Source of the DNA: Streptomyces sp. A0958
Lineage (GTDB): Bacteria > Actinomycetota > Actinomycetes > Streptomycetales > Streptomycetaceae
Assembly: GCF_004795035.1 (NCBI RefSeq)
Contig: NZ_SSBK01000003.1
Location: forward strand, 303,875-367,874
Direction: 5' to 3'
DNA length: 64,000 nucleotides
Of this stretch, positions 17,675 to 24,703 are shown one piece after another (position 1 is the stretch's first letter; each line of letters begins with the position of its first letter). A program made the position numbers and the translations under genes. The notes under the pieces were generated by a model. That model saw only the letters and a list, made by a program, of their open reading frames with translations, was not told the origin of the DNA and made no database searches.

Positions 17675-17765
17675 TCAGAGGCCGAAGTCGGTCAGCGGCC
17701 GAAGCCTGTGATCAGCGGCCGAGCCTGTGAGTAGCGGCCGAAGATGGTCACCGGTCGAAGTCGAG
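17675..17765. repeat. Degenerate tandem repeat before paaE stop
   Basis: Four to five imperfect copies of a GGTCAGCGGCCGAAG-like unit (variants GTCAGAGGCCGAAG, ATCAGCGGCCGAGC, AGTAGCGGCCGAAG, GTCACCGGTCGAAG) at roughly 20-base spacing fill the gap between paaE and the acyl-CoA dehydrogenase gene and run into the last codons of paaE. No coding potential is seen. Confidence 0.65.
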
Positions 17766-18806
17766 CTCCACCTCCTTGGTCACCGGGCGGGACTGGCAGG
17801 CCAGTACGTAGCCCGCGTCCGTCTCCTCCGGCTCCAGAGCGAAGTTGCGGTCCATCCGCACCTCACCCGCGACCAGGAAGGCCCGGCACGTCCCGCATAC
17901 CCCGCCCTTGCACGCGTACGGCGCGTCCGAACGGCTGCGCAGCACCGTCTCCAGCAGTGATTCGCCTTCAGCCACCGGCCACTTGCCCGACCGTCCGTCG
18001 AGGGTCGCCGTAAGTGTGCTGCCGACGGGGGCCTCGACGCGTGGTCCGGCGGGGGCGGCCGGACCCTCGTCGACGTGGAAAACCTCCTGGTGGATGCGGG
18101 AACGGCCCACGCCCAGACCGTGCAGCGCACCCTCGGCGGAGCGGACCAGGCCGAGCGGGCCGCACAGATACCAGCCGTCGATCTCCGCCACCGGCAGCAG
18201 CGCGGGCAGCAGTCCGGAGAGCCGATCGCCGTCCAGCCGGCCCGACGGCAGGCCGGCCTGCTGCTCCTCCCGGGAGAGGACGGTGACCAGCTGGAACCGG
18301 TCCGGGTAGCGGTCCTTCAGGTCGGCGACCTCGTCCAGGAACATGGTCGAAGCGGCGGTCCGGTCGCTGCGGAACAGGCAGAAGTCGGCGCCCGGCTCAC
18401 GGGCGAGCAGGGTGGCCGCTATGGACAGCACGGGGGTGATGCCGCTGCCGCCGACGATCGCCGCGAACCGTCCGGCGCGGGGCTCCAGTACGAAGCGGCC
18501 CATCGGGGGCATCGCCTCGAGCGTGTCGCCGACCAGCAGCTCCTTGAGCGCGTACGTCGAGAACGCGCCGCCGTCCACGAGCCGGATGCCCACGCGCAGC
18601 GCCGGAGAGGCCGGGCGCTCGGTTGCCGGGGCGCAGATCGAGTACGAGCGGCGGACCTCCTTGCCGTCGACGGTGTAGCGCACGTTGAGGTGCTGACCGG
18701 GCTTGTGCCGGAAGGTCTCGTGCAGGTCCGGCGGCACGGCGAAGGTGACGGCCACCGAATCGTCCGTGAGCCGCTCGATCCCGCTGACCCGGAGCGGATG
18801 GAACAT
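17748..18806 (-). CDS. paaE: Phenylacetyl-CoA epoxidase reductase subunit PaaE
   Basis: NAD(P)H-dependent electron donor to the PaaABC(D) diiron epoxidase that attacks the ring of phenylacetyl-CoA. The 352-residue protein has an N-terminal FAD-binding domain (RRSYSICAP), a nucleotide-binding domain (GGSGITPVLSIAATLL), and a C-terminal plant-type 2Fe-2S domain with the cysteine cluster CKGGVCGTCRAF and the distal Cys in YVLACQS. Order and length match PaaE/PaaK. It starts immediately after the paaD stop (adjacent bases 18806/18807), so it is the last gene of the paaABCDE operon. Confidence 0.94.
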   Translation of the reverse strand: MFHPLRVSGIERLTDDSVAVTFAVPPDLHETFRHKPGQHLNVRYTVDGKEVRRSYSICAPATERPASPALRVGIRLVDGGAFSTYALKELLVGDTLEAMPPMGRFVLEPRAGRFAAIVGGSGITPVLSIAATLLAREPGADFCLFRSDRTAASTMFLDEVADLKDRYPDRFQLVTVLSREEQQAGLPSGRLDGDRLSGLLPALLPVAEIDGWYLCGPLGLVRSAEGALHGLGVGRSRIHQEVFHVDEGPAAPAGPRVEAPVGSTLTATLDGRSGKWPVAEGESLLETVLRSRSDAPYACKGGVCGTCRAFLVAGEVRMDRNFALEPEETDAGYVLACQSRPVTKEVELDFDR

Positions 18807-19319
18807 CTACAACTCCTTGAAGTGATCGAACGGTTCCTGACACGCCACGCAGCGGCGGAGCGCCTTGCAGGCGGTGGAGGAGAACCGGCTCAGCAACTCC
18901 GTGTCCGTGGAGCCGCAGTGCGGACAGCGCACGGACAGGGCGAGCGGAACCGGGCCACCGGAGCCGGAGGCGGACGCGGCGTCGTGGGGCCGGGGCGGCG
19001 CTATGCCGAACTCGGCCAGTTTGCGGCGTCCTTCCGCGGTGATGTCGTCCGTCGACCAGGCCGGGGACAGGACCGTCACCACGGAGACCTCGGGCACGCC
19101 GTAGTCGTGCAGCACGCGCTCGATGTCCGTGGACATGGCCTCTATCGCGGGGCAACCGGTGTAGGTCGGCGTGAGCTTGACCGTGACCCTGCCCGGTTCG
19201 ACCACTTCCACGCTCCGGACCACGCCCAGGTCCTCCAGCGTCAGCACGGGCAGCTCCGGGTCGGGGACCGAGCCCGCGAGGCCCAGCAGCTCCTCCTCAA
19301 GGGGCGTCCAGGTCACCAT
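18807..19319 (-). CDS. paaD: Phenylacetyl-CoA epoxidase assembly protein PaaD
   Basis: A 170-residue MIP18/DUF59-family protein thought to assist Fe-S or metal maturation of the epoxidase. The DUF59 core includes VPDPELPVLTLEDLG and LTPTYTGCPAIEAM. The C-terminus adds a zinc-ribbon-like module with CPHCG and CVAC pairs, characteristic of PaaD. The start is ATG 19319, which overlaps the paaC stop by 7 bases, rather than the longer open frame upstream, whose translation is a shadow of paaC. It is essential for activity of the complex in better-studied bacteria. Confidence 0.93.
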   Translation of the reverse strand: MVTWTPLEEELLGLAGSVPDPELPVLTLEDLGVVRSVEVVEPGRVTVKLTPTYTGCPAIEAMSTDIERVLHDYGVPEVSVVTVLSPAWSTDDITAEGRRKLAEFGIAPPRPHDAASASGSGGPVPLALSVRCPHCGSTDTELLSRFSSTACKALRRCVACQEPFDHFKEL

Positions 19320-20014
19320 GACGCCCCCGGGTGGCTGCGGTGCAGGTGCTGCATCTCGGCGATCATCCGCCCGAAGGGCTCGGTGTGGATGCCCTGCCGG
19401 CCCGCCCCCGCCGTCCAGGCACCGGACTGCGGGCCCGACGGCACGGTCAGGGTCGCTCGCTCCAGGACGGTGGTGACCGCCTCCAGCCAGTGGCTGTGCA
19501 GCGCCTGCCAGTCCACGTCCACGCCTTCGACCGGCTGGAACAGCTCGCCGGTGAAACGCCACAGCGCGTCCACCGCCCGCTGTATGCGCTCGTGGCTCTC
19601 GTCCGTCCCGTCGCCGAGGCGCAGCGTCCACTGCTCGGCGTGGTCCCGGTGGTAGGCGACCTCCTTGACCGCCTTGGCCGCTATCCCCGCGAACGCACCG
19701 TCGCCGGCGGCCAGCTGCTCGTACAGCCCCTGCTGATGGACCGAGAAGTAGAGCTGCCGGGCGATGGTGTGGGCGAAGTCGCCGTTCGGCTGCTCGACCA
19801 GCTGGACGTTGCGGAAGGCGCGTTCCTCTCGGAGGTACGCGAGCTCGTCCTCGTCGCCCGCGAGCGAGAGCAGCAGCCGGGCCTGGCCCAGCAGGTCCAG
19901 GGCGATGTTGGCGAGGGCCACTTCCTCCTCCAGCACCGGGGCGTGGCCCGCCCACTCCCCCAGCCGGTGCGACAGCACCAGCGCGTCGTCGCCGAGGGCG
20001 AGGGCCGCCGTCAC
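19313..20014 (-). CDS. paaC: Phenylacetyl-CoA epoxidase structural subunit PaaC
   Basis: Ferritin-like structural partner of PaaA in the epoxidase core. The 233-residue helical protein shows the EEEVALANIALDLLGQARLLL and KEVAYHRDHAEQW patches typical of PaaC, which keeps the fold but has lost full iron ligation. The start is GTG 20014, overlapping the paaB stop by 4 bases. Tight overlaps on both sides fit stoichiometric translation of complex subunits. Confidence 0.94.
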   Translation of the reverse strand: MTAALALGDDALVLSHRLGEWAGHAPVLEEEVALANIALDLLGQARLLLSLAGDEDELAYLREERAFRNVQLVEQPNGDFAHTIARQLYFSVHQQGLYEQLAAGDGAFAGIAAKAVKEVAYHRDHAEQWTLRLGDGTDESHERIQRAVDALWRFTGELFQPVEGVDVDWQALHSHWLEAVTTVLERATLTVPSGPQSGAWTAGAGRQGIHTEPFGRMIAEMQHLHRSHPGASW

Positions 20015-20301
20015 AGGTGCTTCACCCCGTCCGGGATCTCGTAGAACGTCGGGTGCCGGTACGGCTTGTCACCGGCGGGTTCGAAGAACGTGTCCTTCTC
20101 GTCCGGCGAGGACGCCGTGATCTGGGAGGAGGGCACCACCCACAGGGAGATCCCCTCGGACCGGCGGGTGTAGAGGTCGCGCGCGTTGCGCAGGGCCATC
20201 TCGGCGTCCGGCGCGTGGAGGCTGCCGGCGTGGGTGTGGGAGAGCCCGCGCCGCGAGCGGACGAACACCTCCCACAGCGGCCAGTCCGTGGAGCTGCTCA
20301 T
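20011..20301 (-). CDS. paaB: Phenylacetyl-CoA epoxidase subunit PaaB
   Basis: A 96-residue small subunit of the PaaABC complex, with the conserved [28 protein letters not shown] segment. PaaB bridges or stabilises PaaAC heterodimers. It overlaps paaA by 4 bases and paaC by 4 bases. Length is standard for the family. Confidence 0.94.
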   Translation of the reverse strand: MSSSTDWPLWEVFVRSRRGLSHTHAGSLHAPDAEMALRNARDLYTRRSEGISLWVVPSSQITASSPDEKDTFFEPAGDKPYRHPTFYEIPDGVKHL

Positions 20302-21383
20302 GCTGTCGCCTTTCCATTCGGTACGACCGTGTCTTCACCGGGTGCGCCGGGTGCGCCGGGTGCGCCGGGTGCGCCGACTGTGGTGGGAGCGGGGCCGGGG
20401 CCGGTCGTGTGTTTGCGTGCGTACGCGGCGGCGGCCTCGCGGACCCAGGCGCCTTCCTCGTGGGCCCGGCGGCGCTGGCCGAGGCGCTGCTCGTTGCACG
20501 GGCCGTTGCCCTTCAGGACCTCCTGGAACTCCGTCCAGTCGATCGCCCCGAAATCGTGCTGACCGCGATCCTCGTTCCACCGGATGTCCGGGTCGGGGAG
20601 GGTGAGGCCGAGCGCCTCGGCCTGGGTGACGCAGATGTCCACGAAGCGCTGCCGCAGCTCGTCGTTGGAATGCCGCTTGATCTTCCAGGTCATCGACTGC
20701 GCCGAATGCGATGAGGCGTCGTCCGGCGGGCCGAACATCATCAGGGACGGCCACCACCACCGGTTCACCGCGTCCTGCGCCATCTCGTGCTGCGCGGGGG
20801 TGCCGCTGCTCAGCGCGAGGAGCAGTTCGTAGCCCTGGCGCTGGTGGAACGACTCCTCCTTGCAGATGCGGACCATCGCGCGGGCGTAGGGGCCGTAGGA
20901 GCAGCGGCACAGGGGCACCTGGTTGGTGATCGCGGCGCCGTCCACGAGCCAGCCGATGGCCCCGACGTCCGCCCAGGTCAGCGTCGGGTAGTTGAAGATC
21001 GAGGAATACCGCTGCCGGCCCGCGTGGAGCTTGTCGAGCAGTTCGTCGCGGCCGGTGCCCAGGGTCTCGGCCGCGCTGTACAGATACAGGCCGTGGCCCG
21101 CCTCGTCCTGCACCTTGGCCATGAGGATGGCCTTGCGGCGCAGCGAAGGGGCGCGGGTGATCCAGTTGGCCTCGGGCTGCATGCCGATGATTTCCGAGTG
21201 GGCGTGCTGGGCCATTTGCCTGACCAGCGAGGCGCGGTAGGCGTCGGGCATCCAGTCGCGGGGCTCGATGCGCTCGTCGGCCGCCACCGCGGCGTCGAAA
21301 GCCGCCTGCAGGGCCGCGTCGTCCGCCCCTTCCGCACTGCCCTCTGTCGCCTGCGCTGTCTGGCCCGCAGTCACTGCCGCCAT
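20298..21383 (-). CDS. paaA: Phenylacetyl-CoA epoxidase catalytic subunit PaaA
   Basis: Catalytic diiron subunit that forms the ring-1,2-epoxide of phenylacetyl-CoA. The 361-residue protein has the carboxylate/His iron ligands in [10 protein letters not shown] and [12 protein letters not shown]. The C-terminal tail is unusual: after residue 340 it carries a [13 protein letters not shown] stretch encoded by a perfect 9-bp tandem repeat (about 20338-20376), absent from the functional core. ATG 21383 has AGGGAG 6 bases upstream. A 16-bp near-palindrome resembling the TetR operator near 26460 lies 13-30 bases upstream of the start, so repression probably acts directly on this operon. Confidence 0.95.
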   Translation of the reverse strand: MAAVTAGQTAQATEGSAEGADDAALQAAFDAAVAADERIEPRDWMPDAYRASLVRQMAQHAHSEIIGMQPEANWITRAPSLRRKAILMAKVQDEAGHGLYLYSAAETLGTGRDELLDKLHAGRQRYSSIFNYPTLTWADVGAIGWLVDGAAITNQVPLCRCSYGPYARAMVRICKEESFHQRQGYELLLALSSGTPAQHEMAQDAVNRWWWPSLMMFGPPDDASSHSAQSMTWKIKRHSNDELRQRFVDICVTQAEALGLTLPDPDIRWNEDRGQHDFGAIDWTEFQEVLKGNGPCNEQRLGQRRRAHEEGAWVREAAAAYARKHTTGPGPAPTTVGAPGAPGAPGAPGEDTVVPNGKATA

Positions 21384-21395
21384 CCCGGACTCCCT

Positions 21396-21413
21396 ACCGA
21401 CCGATCGTTCGGT
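21396..21413. promoter_or_regulatory. PaaR-like operator upstream of paaA
   Basis: ACCGACCGATCGTTCGGT is an 18-bp near-perfect palindrome (one mismatched pair). It shares its CCGA-N8-TCGG architecture with sites at 26460-26475 (paaN/TetR gap) and 27930-27945 (Lrp/E1alpha gap). It resembles TetR-type PaaR boxes described for actinobacterial phenylacetate genes. Binding by the TetR protein at 26528 is inferred. Confidence 0.72.
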
Positions 21414-21458
21414 TCAATGTCTTCAATGGTGAGTCTGCGGCCCGTAGGGTGTCAACCC

Positions 21459-21467
21459 TGTGGATAA
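21459..21467 (-). promoter_or_regulatory. DnaA-box-like nonamer near paaA
   Basis: TGTGGATAA, the reverse complement of TTATCCACA, lies in the divergent gap between paaA and the DUF5819 gene, flanked by CC and CTG. The extended CCTGTGGATAAC is shared with other sites listed in this window. Confidence 0.5.
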
Positions 21468-21501
21468 CTGACTGACCAAGATCGGCGGGGATCGGGGCGG
21501 G

Positions 21502-22290
21502 ATGGATTCGGACGACGGCCGGGGCGCCGGCGATACGAGCGGGACGGCCTCCGCTGCCGAGGCGTCCGCCGGCGAGGTTCCCGAGGCCGAGATTTCTTCG
21601 GCGGAGGTTCCCGTTGCCGAGGCCCCCGTGGCGGTCGGTGGAATGGCCGGGCTCTCGTTTCCGTACCAGATCGCCGCCGCTGTCGCGCTCGCCGTGTTCG
21701 GGGTGATCGCCTGTGTCCAGCTGGCCGTGGTCTTTCTGCACGTCGCGCCCTCCAACACGCTGACCAAGCAGCACGGCGCGGCCGTCGACGAGTGGGTCTA
21801 CCCCGAGTTCGAGCAGAACTGGAAGCTCTTCGCCCCGAACCCGTTGCAGCAGAACATCGCCGTGCAGGTACGTATGGAGACAGCCGGTCCCGACGGCCCC
21901 CGCACCACGGCCTGGACGGATCTCTCCGCCGAGGACGGGCGGGCGATACGCGGCAATCTGCTGCCCAGCCATGTCCAGCAGAACGAACTCCGCCGCGCCT
22001 GGGACTTCTACGTCGGATCGCACGACGACCAGAACCGGGCCAACGGCCTGCGCGGCACCCTTTCCGAGCAGTACGTCCGCCGCCTCGTGATGCTGCGCCT
22101 CACCGAGCACAACGGCGGCGAGACCATCCTGCGGGTCCAGGTCAGATCAGAGGTGCGGGCCGTCGCGGCGCCCGAGTGGAGCGACGAGAAGGTCAGCACC
22201 GGCCCGTCCTACCGCGTACTGCCCTGGTGGAAGGTCAATGCGGCCGACCTGCCCAAGGGCACGGCCGGCTACGAGGAGGCGGACCAGTGA
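21502..22290 (+). CDS. DUF5819 family membrane-anchored protein
   Basis: A 262-residue protein: a 50-residue Ala/Glu-rich acidic N-terminus, one membrane segment (IAAAVALAVFGVIACVQLAVVF) and an extracytoplasmic domain of about 190 residues containing WVYPEFEQNWKLFAPNP, the hallmark of DUF5819. Function is unknown. Its stop overlaps the GTG of the HTTM gene by 4 bases. This pairing recurs in actinobacteria, so the two proteins probably act together in the membrane (inference). The start ATG follows GGGGCGGG; the N-terminal length is therefore provisional. Confidence 0.8.
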   Translation: MDSDDGRGAGDTSGTASAAEASAGEVPEAEISSAEVPVAEAPVAVGGMAGLSFPYQIAAAVALAVFGVIACVQLAVVFLHVAPSNTLTKQHGAAVDEWVYPEFEQNWKLFAPNPLQQNIAVQVRMETAGPDGPRTTAWTDLSAEDGRAIRGNLLPSHVQQNELRRAWDFYVGSHDDQNRANGLRGTLSEQYVRRLVMLRLTEHNGGETILRVQVRSEVRAVAAPEWSDEKVSTGPSYRVLPWWKVNAADLPKGTAGYEEADQ

Positions 22291-23540
22291 ACACGCCCCG
22301 CCCCGACCGCGGGCTCGCCCGCGGCATCCAGCGCCTCACCGCCTCGGCCCTGGGGCCGTACCAGAGCGCCGTCATCCGGATCGGCTTCTCCGCCACCTAC
22401 CTGCTGTTCCTGCTCCGGGAGCTGCCCCACCGGCACGAGATGTACGGGCCCGACGCGCCCTGGCGCTGGGACCTGGCGCAGCAGTTGATATCGGGGAATC
22501 AGGCCTTCACCACGCTCATGTGGTCGGACAGCGCCCTCTGGTTCGAGATCGTCTACGCGCTGGCGCTGCTCTCGGCCGCGCTGCTGATGGTCGGCTGGCA
22601 CACCCGCGCCACCTCCGTCCTCTTCATGGCCGGAGTCCTCTCGCTGCAGAACCGCAGCATCTTCATGGGCGACGGCGGCGACAACGTCATCCATCTGATG
22701 GCCATCTACCTGGTGCTGGCCCGCTGCGGGCAGGTCTGGTCGTTGGACGCCCGGCGCGCGCGGCGGGCGGAGGCCGCCGTGACGGACGGGGAGGCGGGTG
22801 CCGGTGTCCGGCGGGTGCCGGGGGACCTGGCCGGGGTGCTGCTGTGGGTGGCGCTCGGGGCCGTTCTGGTCGGAGCCACGGTGGCGGGCGGCCTGGGCGG
22901 AACCATATGGCTGCCGGTCCTCCTGTGGGCCCTGTGGATCGGCCAGGGCGCCTGGTGGGCCGTGAACCGGAAGGCGCCGCGCAGCGAGCTGCGTACCCTG
23001 CTCGACGTCATCGCCAACCTCGCCCACAACGCCACGCTCTTCGTGATCATGGCCGAGGTCTGTCTGATCTACGCGACGGCCGGCTGGTACAAGATCCAGG
23101 GCTCGCGATGGCAGGACGGCACCGCCCTGTACTACCCGCTCAAGCTCGACTACTTCACGCCGTGGCCCGCTCTCTCGGACCTTCTCGCCTCCAGCGGTCT
23201 CATGGTGATGGTGCTGTCGTACGCCACCGTCATCGTGCAGGTTGCCTTCCCCTTCACCCTGTTCAACCGGCGCGTCAAGAACGTTCTGCTCGGCGCGATG
23301 ATCTGTGAGCACGCCGGGATCGCGCTTCTGCTGGGGCTGCCGTTCTTCTCGATGGCGATGATCGCCGCGGACGCCGTCTTCCTGCCGACCGTCTTCCTGG
23401 TGTGGCTGGGCGGCCGGGCGGCCCTCGGGCGGCAGCTGCTCTTCCGGCGGCGCGGGAAGGTCCCGGCCCAGCGGTGTGCCGCCGACGACCCGGAGTCACC
23501 GCCGGCCGGTGGCGACGGGAGCCATACCCTCGTCGGGTGA
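22287..23540 (+). CDS. HTTM-domain (vitamin K carboxylase-like) membrane protein
   Basis: A 417-residue polytopic protein of the HTTM family, whose membrane domain is related to vitamin K-dependent gamma-carboxylase. Diagnostic patches are RIGFSATYLLFLLRELPHR, QNRSIFMGDGGDNVIHLMAIYL and AGWYKIQGSRWQDGTALYYPL. About eight hydrophobic segments are seen. The biochemical activity of bacterial HTTM proteins is largely unknown. GTG 22287 is chosen because it overlaps the DUF5819 stop by 4 bases; upstream frame continuation is a shadow. Its own stop overlaps the next GTG, so three genes form one coupled unit. Confidence 0.85.
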   Translation: MNTPRPDRGLARGIQRLTASALGPYQSAVIRIGFSATYLLFLLRELPHRHEMYGPDAPWRWDLAQQLISGNQAFTTLMWSDSALWFEIVYALALLSAALLMVGWHTRATSVLFMAGVLSLQNRSIFMGDGGDNVIHLMAIYLVLARCGQVWSLDARRARRAEAAVTDGEAGAGVRRVPGDLAGVLLWVALGAVLVGATVAGGLGGTIWLPVLLWALWIGQGAWWAVNRKAPRSELRTLLDVIANLAHNATLFVIMAEVCLIYATAGWYKIQGSRWQDGTALYYPLKLDYFTPWPALSDLLASSGLMVMVLSYATVIVQVAFPFTLFNRRVKNVLLGAMICEHAGIALLLGLPFFSMAMIAADAVFLPTVFLVWLGGRAALGRQLLFRRRGKVPAQRCAADDPESPPAGGDGSHTLVG

Positions 23541-24403
23541 GCAGTGAGAGCAGTGAGACCGGCAGCACCGGTGAGACCAGTGGTACCAGCAGGAGCGGTG
23601 GGCCTGTGGTGGATGGGTCCGTGGTGGATGCGTCCGTGGTGGATGCGTCCGCGGCGGGTGGGCCGGTGGGTGGCGAGTCGGTGGGCGGTGGGTCTGGGGG
23701 CGGTGGGTCTGGGGGCGGTGGGTCTGGGGGCGGCGAGTTGGGTGGCGATGAGTCGGGGGGTGCTGAGCCCGCGCAGTACGACGAGGGGTTCGGTACGCAG
23801 ATCGGCGTCGGGCCGCACCCGCTGCCCTGGCCCGAGGACGCGCGGTACGACCCCGAGCTGCTGGCCCAGGGCGACCGGCGCAACGTCGGCGACCAGTACC
23901 GCTACTGGACCCGGGAGGCGATCGTCGCCGACCTCGATCTACGCCGGCACGACTTCCACGTCGCCGTGGAGAACTGGGGCCACGACTTCAACATCGGGTC
24001 CGTGGTGCGTACGGCCAACGCCTTCCTCGCCAAGGAAGTGCACATCGTGGGGCGGCGGCGCTGGAACCGGCGCGGTGCCATGGTCACCGACCGCTACCAG
24101 CATGTCCGCCACCACCCCGACACCGCGAGCCTGACCGCTTGGGCGGAGGTCGAGGGGCTGCCGATCATCGGCATCGACAATCTGCCCGGGGCGGTGCCGC
24201 TGGAGCGGACGGTGTTGCCTCGGCGGTGTGTGCTCCTGTTCGGGCAGGAGGGGCCCGGGCTGACGGAGGAGGCGCGTCGGCATGCGGCCATGGTGTGCTC
24301 GATCGCGCAGTTCGGGTCGACGCGGTCGATCAATGCGGGGGCGGCTGCGGCGATTGCGATGCATGCGTGGGTGGGGCGGTATGCGGTGATCTCTGGGGGG
24401 TGA
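23537..24403 (+). CDS. TrmH/SpoU-family RNA 2'-O-methyltransferase with repetitive N-terminus
   Basis: SPOUT-class methyltransferase that would methylate a ribose 2'-OH in tRNA or rRNA using SAM. The conserved trefoil-knot motifs are NIGSVVRTANAF, LLFGQEGPGL and SIAQFGSTRSINAGAAAAIAMH. The N-terminal 75 residues are low-complexity Ser/Gly repeats encoded by short tandem DNA repeats (GTGGATGCGTCC units and GGGGGCGGTGGGTCT units). The GTG at 23537 overlaps the HTTM stop by 4 bases. A start further in, after the repeats, cannot be excluded. Target nucleotide is not predictable. Confidence 0.88.
   Translation: MSSESSETGSTGETSGTSRSGGPVVDGSVVDASVVDASAAGGPVGGESVGGGSGGGGSGGGGSGGGELGGDESGGAEPAQYDEGFGTQIGVGPHPLPWPEDARYDPELLAQGDRRNVGDQYRYWTREAIVADLDLRRHDFHVAVENWGHDFNIGSVVRTANAFLAKEVHIVGRRRWNRRGAMVTDRYQHVRHHPDTASLTAWAEVEGLPIIGIDNLPGAVPLERTVLPRRCVLLFGQEGPGLTEEARRHAAMVCSIAQFGSTRSINAGAAAAIAMHAWVGRYAVISGG
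23606..23745 (+). repeat. Short tandem repeats inside the methyltransferase gene
   Basis: Three GTGGATG(G/C)GTCC 15-bp-spaced units are followed by four GGGGGCGGTGGGTCT-like 15-bp units. All keep the reading frame (multiples of 3) and code for SVVDA and GGGSG repeats. They are probable slippage-prone minisatellites. Confidence 0.75.
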
Positions 24404-24703
24404 GGGTGGGGCGGGGCGCCTGCCTTTGGGCGGTGCCTGGGTGGTTTCGGGTGCGGGTGCGGGTGCGGGTGCGGGTGCGGGGTGCGGGGCGCCCCGTGTC
24501 CGGCGCTCGCGGTGGGTGCGGGACGGTGGGGCTGTGGTGGGTGGGGTGCCTGCGGCGGGCTGTTCCCCTACCCGCCCCTTCCCGTAACCGGGGGCTCCGC
24601 CCCCGGGCCCCCGGTCCTCAAACGCCGGACGGGCTGGATTTTTGCCGGCGGTCCTGGTCCTCAAACGCCGGACGGGCTGGATTTTGTCGGTGGGCTGGAT
24701 GGT
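24404..24703. repeat. Intergenic region with simple repeats and a 30-bp direct repeat
   Basis: No gene is seen in this 300-base gap between two convergent genes. A run of GGTGCG hexamers occupies about 24449-24482. Two identical 30-bp copies at 24613-24642 and 24656-24685 (beginning GGTCCTCAAACGCCGGACGG and ending GCTGGATTTT) are 43 bases apart. This sequence resembles a dispersed intergenic repeat I recall from many Streptomyces chromosomes. It may contribute to termination for either flanking gene. Confidence 0.7.
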
